From: an uncultured Gammaproteobacteria bacterium | GTDB taxonomy: Bacteria > Pseudomonadota > Gammaproteobacteria > Pseudomonadales > Pseudohongiellaceae | Assembly: GCA_903926285.1 (NCBI GenBank) | Contig: CAIYIP010000516.1 | Coordinates: 1-5,113, forward strand | DNA: 5,113 nt | Direction: 5' to 3' | In this document: one piece after another, positions 1-5,113 of the stretch | Position numbering within the stretch: the first letter of the stretch is position 1 | How the letters are laid out: every line of letters begins with the position of its first letter | The notes under the pieces: model-generated | Told to the model about the DNA's origin: nothing | Databases searched by the model: none | What the model saw: the letters and a program-made list of their open reading frames with translations, nothing else | Made by a program: the position numbers and the translations under genes

Positions 1-91
1 AGGGCGTTTGCTGTTGCTGCCATGGTAAATGTTTGCGACCGAATTGATCGAACCAGGTCAATAGTGCGGTGCTGAATACTTGATCAGTCAT
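1..91 (-). CDS. mutY: Adenine DNA glycosylase MutY, N-terminal fragment (cut by window edge)
   Basis: The minus-strand frame starting with ATG at 91-89 encodes about 30 residues beginning MTDQVFSTALLTWFDQFGRK and continuing HLPWQQQQTP before the window ends. The pattern of a short amphipathic helix, then W-(F/Y)-D, GRK and LPWQ followed by TP is the characteristic start of MutY, the base-excision-repair enzyme that removes adenine mispaired with 8-oxoguanine. The catalytic Glu, helix-hairpin-helix and iron-sulfur cluster would all lie beyond the window. No clear Shine-Dalgarno is visible before the ATG, but no better in-frame start lies nearby and a promoter-like sequence sits about 30-40 bases upstream. 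It is divergent from hisB, as in the Pseudomonas-type arrangement I recall. The family call rests on a short stretch, but the match to the MutY N-terminus is distinctive. Confidence 0.88.
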   Translation of the reverse strand, partial: MTDQVFSTALLTWFDQFGRKHLPWQQQQTP

Positions 92-127
92 GGAAGGTGC
101 TGGAAGGGATAGCCGGGAATTGGCGTG

Positions 128-156
128 ATTATAACCAGCTCATACGTGATTGACAG
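128..156 (-). promoter_or_regulatory. Candidate sigma-70 promoter for mutY
   Basis: On the minus strand a perfect TATAAT (-10, plus positions 128-133) lies 17 bases downstream of CTGTCA (-35, plus positions 151-156), which matches four of six bases of TTGACA. The predicted start near position 121 would give a leader of about 30 bases before the mutY ATG at 91. This is pattern recognition only, but perfect -10 and optimal spacing make it the best promoter candidate in the window. Confidence 0.6.
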
Positions 157-264
157 AAACAATGGTCTGCATGAATCGGGGTAATGAATTAATTGCCGCA
201 GACAGGTACATTTTGATCAGTAACTTACCCACTGCCGGCTTTATGAGGTGAGCGTTGATCTTGT

Positions 265-278
265 GCTGTTGCAACAGC
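265..278. promoter_or_regulatory. 14-base perfect palindrome upstream of the hisB promoter
   Basis: GCTGTTGCAACAGC reads identically on both strands with no spacer. It is centred about 47 bases upstream of the start point implied by the hisB -10 element, a usual place for an activator or repressor site. I do not recognise it as the site of a specific regulator. A chance palindrome, or a short hairpin in a transcript, cannot be excluded. Confidence 0.35.
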
Positions 279-306
279 CGCATGGTCTCCAGCCCTGGTT
301 TGCCGG

Positions 307-312
307 TATAAT
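307..312 (+). promoter_or_regulatory. Candidate -10 element for hisB (hisBHF transcript)
   Basis: A perfect TATAAT sits 31 bases before the hisB ATG, implying a start near position 319 and a leader of about 25 bases. The -35 is poor: at an 18-base spacing the hexamer TGGTCT (283-288) matches only three of six consensus bases, and the 16- and 17-base spacings are worse. The promoter may therefore need an activator or may be weak. No run of histidine codons or attenuator-like hairpins is seen in the leader, so E. coli-type his attenuation is not suggested here. Confidence 0.45.
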
Positions 313-332
313 CACATCTTTGTTGCCGCACC

Positions 333-336
333 AGGA
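333..336 (+). promoter_or_regulatory. Ribosome binding site that fixes the hisB start
   Basis: AGGA is followed by a 7-base spacer and ATG at 344. This is the best Shine-Dalgarno upstream of the gene and supports the start at MSERQ rather than the in-frame ATG at 248, which would add 32 residues with no counterpart in the family. Confidence 0.7.
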
Positions 337-343
337 TCACTTC

Positions 344-940
344 ATGTCTGAGCGTCAGGCCAGCGTAGAACGCAATACCAACGAAACCCGTATCAAGGTG
401 AGTATCAACCTTGATGGCAGCGGTAAATTCAAAATTCAATCCGGTTTGCCCTTTCTCGAACACATGCTCGAACAGGTCGCGCGTCATGGTTTGATCGATA
501 TGGACATCGTTGCCGATGGCGATTTGCAGATAGATGCACATCACACTGTCGAAGACCTTGGCATCACGCTGGGTCAGGCAGTAGACAAGGCGCTCAGCAA
601 GACTGGCATTCGTCGTTATGGCCATGCCTATGTGCCGCTCGACGAAGCCTTATCGCGTGTAGTGATAGATTTCTCCGGCCGTCCCGGCCTCGAATACAAC
701 ATTCCTTTCAAACGCAGCACGGTTGGCGATTTCGACGTCGATCTGTTCTTCGAGTTTTTTCAGGGCTTCGTGAATCATGCGAAGGTAAGCCTGCACATCG
801 ATAACCTGCGCGGCAACAATGCGCATCATCAGATAGAAACAGTATTCAAGGCTTTTGGCCGCGCTGTGCGGATGGCCATTGAGCTTGACCCGCGTATGCA
901 AGGCACTGTGCCTTCCACCAAGGGCACTCTCACCGGTTAG
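344..940 (+). CDS. hisB: Imidazoleglycerol-phosphate dehydratase HisB (monofunctional)
   Basis: HisB catalyses the manganese-dependent dehydration of imidazole-glycerol phosphate to imidazole-acetol phosphate in cytoplasmic histidine biosynthesis. The 198-residue product has the usual length of the monofunctional enzyme and lacks the N-terminal histidinol-phosphatase domain of the E. coli bifunctional form. The two pseudo-repeated halves each carry a metal-binding HHxxE motif: H66-H67-T-V-E70 and H161-H162-Q-I-E165. Further family landmarks are FLEHM with H40, the segment RRYGHAYVPLDEALSR around residues 90-105, SGRPGL at 111-116, FFQGFVNH with H145, and STKGTL at the C-terminus. The start at 344 is chosen because of the AGGA seven bases upstream and because MSERQASVER aligns with the family N-terminus. 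It heads the hisB-hisH-hisF cluster, with 21 bases to hisH. All expected catalytic residues are present and the gene looks intact. Confidence 0.97.
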   Translation: MSERQASVERNTNETRIKVSINLDGSGKFKIQSGLPFLEHMLEQVARHGLIDMDIVADGDLQIDAHHTVEDLGITLGQAVDKALSKTGIRRYGHAYVPLDEALSRVVIDFSGRPGLEYNIPFKRSTVGDFDVDLFFEFFQGFVNHAKVSLHIDNLRGNNAHHQIETVFKAFGRAVRMAIELDPRMQGTVPSTKGTLTG

Positions 941-961
941 TTCTGGATTAATGATCTCGAA

Positions 962-1606
962 ATGAAACACGTCGCTGTTATTGACTATGGCATGGGTAAT
1001 CTGCATTCCGTTGCGAAAGCGCTGGAGCATGTGGGTAAGGGTATCAAGGTCAGTATTACTGCTGATCCTTCCGTATTAACAGCTGCGGATCGCCTGGTGT
1101 TTCCGGGTGTGGGTGCGATGCGTGATTGCATGAGTGAAATCAAACGTCTGTGTATCGACGAAATTCTGCGCGAACAGGTAAAGCAAAAACCTGTGCTTGC
1201 GATTTGTGTGGGCATGCAGGCCTTGATGCAGAGCAGCGAAGAAAATGGTGGCGTTAACTGCATAGGGCTTTTTGCTGGAAAAGTCCGGCGTTTTCAAGAT
1301 CACATGACTGATGCAGATGGTCAGCTGCTCAAAGTGCCGCACATGGGTTGGAACAGAGTGAAGCAAACCAAAGCGCATCCAATGTGGCGGAGCATCGCCG
1401 ACAACGACCGCTTCTATTTTGTGCACAGTTATTACGTGGACCCTGACACGCAGGCAGAAATTGTGGGCACAACTGATTACCCCGCACCATTCTGTTCTGC
1501 AATGGCGCGCAAAAATGTCTTTGCGGTGCAATTTCATCCGGAGAAGAGTCAGCGCAATGGCTTGCAGCTGCTGGAAAATTTTCTTAGCTGGAACGGTCAG
1601 TCATGA
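962..1606 (+). CDS. hisH: Imidazole glycerol phosphate synthase, glutamine amidotransferase subunit HisH
   Basis: HisH is the class-I glutaminase subunit that hydrolyses glutamine and delivers ammonia through HisF to PRFAR. The 214-residue protein opens with VAVIDYGMGNLHSV. It carries the oxyanion-strand motif PGVG at 48-51, the nucleophile C82 in ICVGMQ, PHMGWN at 126-131, FVHSYY at 153-158, and the H192-P-E194 pair in QFHPEKSQ, completing the Cys-His-Glu triad. Residue 80 is Ala where many homologues have Gly before I-C-x-G, a mild change. The ATG at 962 has only a weak ribosome binding site, so translation may depend partly on hisB, whose stop is 21 bases upstream. Its TGA overlaps the hisF ATG. 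The motif set is that of the histidine-pathway enzyme; I see nothing to suggest the lipopolysaccharide-associated HisH2 paralogue, though motifs alone do not rule that out. Confidence 0.96.
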   Translation: MKHVAVIDYGMGNLHSVAKALEHVGKGIKVSITADPSVLTAADRLVFPGVGAMRDCMSEIKRLCIDEILREQVKQKPVLAICVGMQALMQSSEENGGVNCIGLFAGKVRRFQDHMTDADGQLLKVPHMGWNRVKQTKAHPMWRSIADNDRFYFVHSYYVDPDTQAEIVGTTDYPAPFCSAMARKNVFAVQFHPEKSQRNGLQLLENFLSWNGQS

Positions 1607-2373
1607 GTCTTGCCAAACGTATTATCCCTTGTCTTGACTGCGATAATGGCCGCGTAGTGAAAGGTGTCAAGTTCATGGACATTCGTGATGCGGGTGATCC
1701 CGTTGAAATTTCCAAACGTTACTGCGATCAGGGTGCAGACGAAATTACCTTCCTCGATATCACCGCAAGCAGCGGCGAACGCAGCACCACTATTCACACC
1801 GTTGAAGCCATTGCAAGTCAGGTGTTTATTCCATTGACTGTTGGTGGCGGCATCCGCAAATTGCAGGATATTCGCAACATGCTCAACGCAGGTGCTGACA
1901 AGGTGGGTATCAACACGAGTGCAGTACTCAATCCGGAATTTGTCAGAGAAGCTGCTGAACGATTTGGGTCGCAGTGTATTGTCGTGGCGATTGATGCCAA
2001 GAGTGTGTCGAAACCCGGCGAGCCTAAGCGCTGGGAAATTTTCACGCATGGCGGCCGCAATCCGACAGGGCTTGAGGCTATTGCCTGGGCGAAGAAGATG
2101 GTGAGTTACGGTGCTGGCGAAATTCTGCTGACCAGCATGGATCGAGATGGCACCAAGAGTGGTTTCGATCTTGAACTGAATCTGGCAATCAGCGAAGCAG
2201 TATCAGTGCCTGTAATTGCGTCCGGTGGTGTGGGCAGTTTGCAGGATCTCGTGGATGGCATTCTCATCGGCAAGGCTGATGCAGTGCTCGCTGCAAGCAT
2301 TTTCCATTTCGCCGAATTCACGATACCGCAGGCGAAGCAGTACATGCGCGAGCGTGGCGTGGAAATGCGTTGA
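1603..2373 (+). CDS. hisF: Imidazole glycerol phosphate synthase, cyclase subunit HisF
   Basis: HisF is the (beta/alpha)8-barrel synthase that uses HisH-derived ammonia to convert PRFAR into imidazole-glycerol phosphate and AICAR. The 256-residue protein has the family start LAKRIIPCLD with catalytic D12, and the second catalytic Asp, D131, in VVAIDAK. Phosphate-binding segments are GGG at 81-83, D182-G183 in SMDRDGT, and ASGGVG at 206-211. The residues aligning with the ammonia-gate set of the Thermotoga enzyme (R6, E47, K100, E173) are kept. Two small departures are C13 after CLD, where Val is common, and G102 in ADKVGIN, where Ser is common. It is HisF rather than the related HisA because of the RIIPCLD start, DITAS (52-56) and the KPTG-like segment NPTG (153-156). 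The ATG overlaps the hisH TGA by four bases, consistent with translational coupling of the two subunits. Confidence 0.97.
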   Translation: MSLAKRIIPCLDCDNGRVVKGVKFMDIRDAGDPVEISKRYCDQGADEITFLDITASSGERSTTIHTVEAIASQVFIPLTVGGGIRKLQDIRNMLNAGADKVGINTSAVLNPEFVREAAERFGSQCIVVAIDAKSVSKPGEPKRWEIFTHGGRNPTGLEAIAWAKKMVSYGAGEILLTSMDRDGTKSGFDLELNLAISEAVSVPVIASGGVGSLQDLVDGILIGKADAVLAASIFHFAEFTIPQAKQYMRERGVEMR

Positions 2374-2408
2374 GGGATATTAAGTCAGAGACAGTAATGC
2401 CGCTTACA

Positions 2409-2438
2409 ACAGAGAGGTGATTACAGTCACCTCTCTGT
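2409..2438. terminator. Hairpin between convergent hisF and ctpA, possible bidirectional terminator
   Basis: A perfect 12-base-pair inverted repeat (2409-2420 with 2427-2438, arms ACAGAGAGGTGA and its complement) encloses a 6-base loop. It starts 35 bases after the hisF stop and 16 bases after the ctpA stop, in the 81-base convergent gap, where a shared terminator is expected. Neither strand has a run of U after the stem, so it is not a textbook intrinsic terminator. It may act with Rho or protect 3' ends. Confidence 0.6.
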
Positions 2439-2454
2439 AAAACATGATTGGGCT

Positions 2455-3831
2455 CTACCCCTTTGCTTTCAGTATGTTCAAGCCTTTGAGCAGATTAATT
2501 GCTTCGTTCAACTGGTAATCTTCCACGAGTACTTCGGGAGCCTCTGCGGCCAACTCAGGTGCACTAACCGGTGCGGTTTCTTCGGTTTCAGTTCCGTTGC
2601 CATTGCCCAGATGTCTATTCAAGTCGGCTTCGCGGTAGGCCACAACACTGTCAGGAATCTTGGTTACCTGACCACGATCGATTGTAATATCGGGCGTAAT
2701 TCCTGTTGCCTGAATAGAGCGGCCATTGGGCGTGAAGTATAAGGATGTGGTGAGTTTGATCGCGCGTTCATTGCCCAGATTCAGCACTGTTTGCACTGAA
2801 CCTTTGCCAAAACTCTGCGTACCCATGACGATTGCGCGCTGATGATCCTGCAGGGCACCTGCCACAATCTCTGAAGCTGAAGCCGAGCCACCATTAATCA
2901 GCACGACTAGAGGCACACCTTTGCTGGGGTCTTCCGGAGTTGCCTCGAAGCGCATCTCGGAATTTGCAATGCGGCCCTCGGTATACACAATCAAACCATC
3001 AGTAATAAAGGCGTCCACTACGCCAACAGCGGCCTGCAAGACACCGCCCGGATTATTGCGCAAATCAAGCACAAGTCCCTTGAGTGGCGTCTCAACCTGC
3101 ATTTTCTCGAGCGCTTCCACTACTTCATCGCCCGTTTTGGCGGCAAACTGGGAAATGCGGACATAACCATACCCAGGTTCAACTTCGCGATAACGAATAC
3201 TGCGGGCACGGATGATTTCGCGCACAACGGTTACTTCAAAAGGCTCTGCCACGCCTTCGCGCAATATAGTCAATCTTATGGAAGTGCCAGGTTCGCCGCG
3301 CAGCATGTCAGTCGTATCACCGAGCGTTACTTCCTGTGCGGGAGTGTCATTAAGCTTGATGATGAGGTCGCCAGCCTGGATGCCGGCTCTGGAGGCGGGC
3401 GAATCATCCATGGGGCTGATGATTTTAATCAGGCCGTTTTCAATTCCTACTTCCACACCAAGACCGCCGAACTCACCAGTGGTGCTTTCCTGCAATTGGT
3501 CGAAAGCAGCGTTTGATACATAGGAAGAATGGGGGTCGATTCCGGCAAGCATGCCCTTGATTGCGTTTTCAAGCAGGGTCTTGTCGTCAATCGGTTCGAC
3601 ATATGCATTGCGGATCTGGTTGAGCACCTGCGCAAAAATCCGGACTTCATCTAGCGGAAGTGGCAGGTCATTAGGGCTCACTTCCGGTGTCTCTGCAATA
3701 GCTGGCGTTGCCGGAGCAATTACCGGTTCGTCTGCCGCAAAAGCAGTCATAACCAGCGTGCTCAGGATGCATACAGCAAGTGTGCTGCGCGCAAATGAAT
3801 GGGGGAGATTGTTCAATGTTGCGAGCTTCAT
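2455..3831 (-). CDS. ctpA: Periplasmic carboxyl-terminal processing serine protease (S41, CtpA-like)
   Basis: This 458-residue S41-family protease is predicted to act in the periplasm. Residues 1 to about 32 form a Sec signal peptide (basic start, hydrophobic core 17-30, likely cleavage after AFA), followed by an Ala/Pro/Glu-rich linker. An N-terminal helical region (about 58-115) leads into a PDZ domain (about 120-205; GGLGVEVG, SPASRAGIQAGDLI). The protease core has LDLRNNPGG at 255-263, the nucleophile S318 in SASASE, general base K343 in FGKGSVQ, 25 residues later as in E. coli Prc, and Q347. The tail (about 411-436) is again Ala/Glu/Pro-rich and ends in DYQLNEAINLLKGLN. The start at 3831 is preferred because it gives the signal peptide its normal N-terminus and lies 19 bases after envC, with AGG nine bases upstream; the in-frame ATG at 3960 would lie inside envC. 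In P. aeruginosa the CtpA protease degrades peptidoglycan hydrolases; the same role here is inferred. Confidence 0.94.
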   Translation of the reverse strand: MKLATLNNLPHSFARSTLAVCILSTLVMTAFAADEPVIAPATPAIAETPEVSPNDLPLPLDEVRIFAQVLNQIRNAYVEPIDDKTLLENAIKGMLAGIDPHSSYVSNAAFDQLQESTTGEFGGLGVEVGIENGLIKIISPMDDSPASRAGIQAGDLIIKLNDTPAQEVTLGDTTDMLRGEPGTSIRLTILREGVAEPFEVTVVREIIRARSIRYREVEPGYGYVRISQFAAKTGDEVVEALEKMQVETPLKGLVLDLRNNPGGVLQAAVGVVDAFITDGLIVYTEGRIANSEMRFEATPEDPSKGVPLVVLINGGSASASEIVAGALQDHQRAIVMGTQSFGKGSVQTVLNLGNERAIKLTTSLYFTPNGRSIQATGITPDITIDRGQVTKIPDSVVAYREADLNRHLGNGNGTETEETAPVSAPELAAEAPEVLVEDYQLNEAINLLKGLNILKAKG

Positions 3832-3850
3832 AAAGCAGTACCTATAGAAG

Positions 3851-4987
3851 TCAGTTACGCGCCGAGCACCAAAGTGAGGGGTTTTCTGCCTTGCCGTTAT
3901 GGCGGATTTCGAAATAGAGACCGTAATCGCGATTGCCACCAGTATTGCCAACTGCAGCAATTACTTCACCGGCTGCTACCCACTCGCCCACCGTCTTGTA
4001 GAGATCCTGATTGTGCGCATAGAGACTCATGTAACCATCCCCATGGTCAATTATCAATAGCAGGCCCGAGGTGCTAAACCAGTCTGAAAACACCACCCTG
4101 CCGTGGTGAACTGCTTGTACATCAGCACCAGCTTTACCGGCTATCGTTACGCCTTCCCATGTCAGATCGCCCAAGCTGTGCTGGCTGCCGAAGGTTTGCG
4201 TGATATTCCCGTCCAGCGGCCAGTCCAGTTTTCCCTTGCGTTTGACGAAGGCTTCCTGGTCTGTGCCAAGCGCGATATTGCTGATTGAACGGCGTAATTC
4301 TTCCAGCAGTAGCGCAATTTCAACTCTTTCCTGTTCGAGCCCTGCCAGCTCCTCGCCACGTTCGCCTAGAGTTGCATCCAGCTTCGCTAATTTTTGCTGG
4401 CGTTGCTGCTGTGTGCTTGCGAGCAGACTTTTCTGTTCCAGGAGTTCCTGCTGCTTGAGCTGCAGCTCTTCAGTGGTGCCGGTAATGCTGGCTTTTACCA
4501 AATCCAGATTGGCGAGAGTCTGGTTGTATTCAGATATTCTGGCGGCACGTGCATTATTCAAGATCTGATAGTAGCGCAGCATGCGTGCACTCTGGTGTGG
4601 GTCTTTCTGGGACAGTAGCAGTTTCAAATACCCTTGATTGCCGTTCATCCAGGCAGTCTTGAGATAACTGGCAATAAGTTCCTGCTGTTGTGACCGGTTC
4701 TTTTCGAGCTCCGCAGCTTGTTGCCGCATCTCCGGTAGGCTGGTTTCTTTATCGGCAACAAGAGCATTGATCTCTGCTATCTGGCGCATGACTGCCTGAA
4801 TGGATTTTTCACTTTCCTGGATTTCTTTGCTTACTTCACTGCGCTGATTGCGCGTACTCTCAACCTCGGTCTGTATTTTGGCGATAGCTGTATTGATACG
4901 CTCCAGCTCTTTTGGATCAGGCGTGCTCTGGGCCAGGATCTGACTGGTTAGGAATAAGCCTGAGCAAAAGATCCAGGCTCGTATCAT
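3851..4987 (-). CDS. envC: EnvC-like murein hydrolase activator (coiled coil plus degenerate LytM/M23 domain)
   Basis: The 378-residue product has a predicted signal peptide (1-19, cleavage after ILA, before QST). A long Gln/Glu/Lys-rich coiled coil (about 25-110 and 150-235) flanks a segment with MNGNQGYLKLLLSQKDPHQSARMLRYYQ-type sequence (114-141) typical of EnvC. The C-terminal LytM (peptidase M23) fold spans about 254-372: LDWPL, V-x-A-V-x-x-G-R-V-V-F, LLLIIDHGDGY, SLYAHN, G-x-V-x-A-G-E-V-I-A. The metal-ligand positions of active M23 enzymes appear lost (see findings), as in E. coli EnvC. It is therefore expected to activate cell-separation amidases (AmiA/AmiB type) rather than cut peptidoglycan itself. 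The ATG overlaps the gpmI stop as ATGA with only a weak ribosome binding site (GGCAGAG), which suggests coupling to gpmI. ctpA follows 19 bases downstream. An alternative label would be generic M23-family protein, but the architecture favours EnvC. Confidence 0.92.
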   Translation of the reverse strand: MIRAWIFCSGLFLTSQILAQSTPDPKELERINTAIAKIQTEVESTRNQRSEVSKEIQESEKSIQAVMRQIAEINALVADKETSLPEMRQQAAELEKNRSQQQELIASYLKTAWMNGNQGYLKLLLSQKDPHQSARMLRYYQILNNARAARISEYNQTLANLDLVKASITGTTEELQLKQQELLEQKSLLASTQQQRQQKLAKLDATLGERGEELAGLEQERVEIALLLEELRRSISNIALGTDQEAFVKRKGKLDWPLDGNITQTFGSQHSLGDLTWEGVTIAGKAGADVQAVHHGRVVFSDWFSTSGLLLIIDHGDGYMSLYAHNQDLYKTVGEWVAAGEVIAAVGNTGGNRDYGLYFEIRHNGKAENPSLWCSARN

Positions 4988-5113
4988 ATGAACTCTGCCA
5001 ACGAGTGCCCGGTCATCTCTATAGGCTGCGGCAGGCTCATGAGGCTGAGCAGGGTCGGCGCTACGTCACACAGCGAGCCGCCTTCGCGTAGGCGCAACTG
5101 GCGCTTGCCGACA
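4984..5113 (-). CDS. gpmI: 2,3-bisphosphoglycerate-independent phosphoglycerate mutase, C-terminal fragment
   Basis: The minus-strand frame entering from the window edge (first full codon at 5112) encodes the last 42 residues of a protein before TGA at 4986-4984. The stretch LREGGSLCDVAPTLLSLMSL followed by PQPIEMTGHSLAEFI is the characteristic end of GpmI, the manganese-dependent cytoplasmic enzyme that interconverts 3- and 2-phosphoglycerate. The D-x-A-P-T-L-L and P-x-E-M-T-G-x-S-L patterns are strongly conserved there. The catalytic Ser and metal ligands lie outside the window. It is the upstream gene of the envC-ctpA pair, as in the Pseudomonas order I recall, and its stop overlaps the envC start. 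The identification rests on 42 residues but they are distinctive. Confidence 0.9.
   Translation of the reverse strand, partial: VGKRQLRLREGGSLCDVAPTLLSLMSLPQPIEMTGHSLAEFI

Noticed and set aside
248..343. Extended hisB reading frame starting at the ATG at 248
   Set aside because: It adds 32 residues with no family counterpart, runs through the candidate promoter, and the ATG at 344 has a good AGGA site and the normal HisB N-terminus.
92..343. Histidine leader peptide or attenuator ahead of hisB
   Set aside because: No short frame with consecutive His codons and no alternative terminator/antiterminator hairpins are visible.
140..625. 161-codon antisense frame across the hisB 5' half
   Set aside because: Most of it is opposite a clear hisB gene and resembles no protein I know; only its last 47 codons lie in the gap and are reported separately as doubtful.
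650..2049. Several 80-150-codon frames antisense to hisB, hisH and hisF (650-1030, 1076-1537, 1597-2049)
   Set aside because: They are opposite well-supported genes, lack recognisable domains and look like shadows of the coding strand.
2921..3847. Ser/Thr/Pro-rich plus-strand frames opposite ctpA
   Set aside because: Their odd composition is what the complement of the ctpA coding sequence gives; there are no ribosome sites or domains.
3832..3960. Extended ctpA reading frame starting at 3960 on the minus strand
   Set aside because: The extra 43 residues lie mostly inside envC and would bury the signal peptide; the start at 3831 gives a standard secreted protein.
1..5113. Mobile element, CRISPR array, tRNA, toxin-antitoxin or defence system
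   Set aside because: No direct-repeat arrays, terminal inverted repeats, transposase or cloverleaf patterns were seen; nearly all sequence is accounted for by housekeeping genes.

Overview
This window looks like a chromosomal housekeeping region of a gammaproteobacterium. The proteins and most of the gene order (mutY region, then hisB-hisH-...-hisF, facing ctpA-envC-gpmI) resemble what I recall from Pseudomonas and its marine relatives (Cellvibrionales-like lineages). GC content looks moderate, by eye near 50%. I cannot assign a genus. I see no tRNA, rRNA, CRISPR array, insertion sequence, prophage or obvious transferred segment, and nothing that amounts to a new biological system.

Layout: (1) Positions 1-91, minus strand, hold the first 30 codons of mutY (adenine DNA glycosylase), cut by the window edge. 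(2) Positions 92-343 are a 252-base divergent intergenic region. It holds a good candidate promoter for mutY, a candidate -10 for hisB, a 14-base perfect palindrome and the hisB ribosome binding site. (3) Positions 344-2373, plus strand, are a compact histidine-biosynthesis cluster, hisB-hisH-hisF, with hisH and hisF sharing an ATGA overlap. hisA, which lies between hisH and hisF in many gammaproteobacteria, is absent. (4) Positions 2374-2454 are a short convergent gap with a 12-base-pair hairpin that may terminate one or both sides. (5) Positions 2455-5113, minus strand, are the end of an operon read as gpmI (partial) -> envC -> ctpA. gpmI and envC overlap by ATGA; envC and ctpA are 19 bases apart.

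How the genes work together: HisB dehydrates imidazole-glycerol phosphate, while HisH and HisF form the glutamine amidotransferase/cyclase that makes that compound from PRFAR, so this cluster encodes two consecutive steps of the pathway. On the other strand, GpmI is a glycolytic phosphoglycerate mutase. EnvC is a predicted periplasmic coiled-coil/degenerate LytM protein expected to switch on cell-wall amidases. CtpA is a periplasmic serine protease of a family that, in Pseudomonas aeruginosa, degrades peptidoglycan hydrolases. Pairing an amidase activator with a hydrolase-degrading protease suggests a cell-envelope remodelling unit. The points most worth a second look are the missing hisA, the loss of all LytM metal ligands in EnvC, and the palindrome in the mutY-hisB control region.
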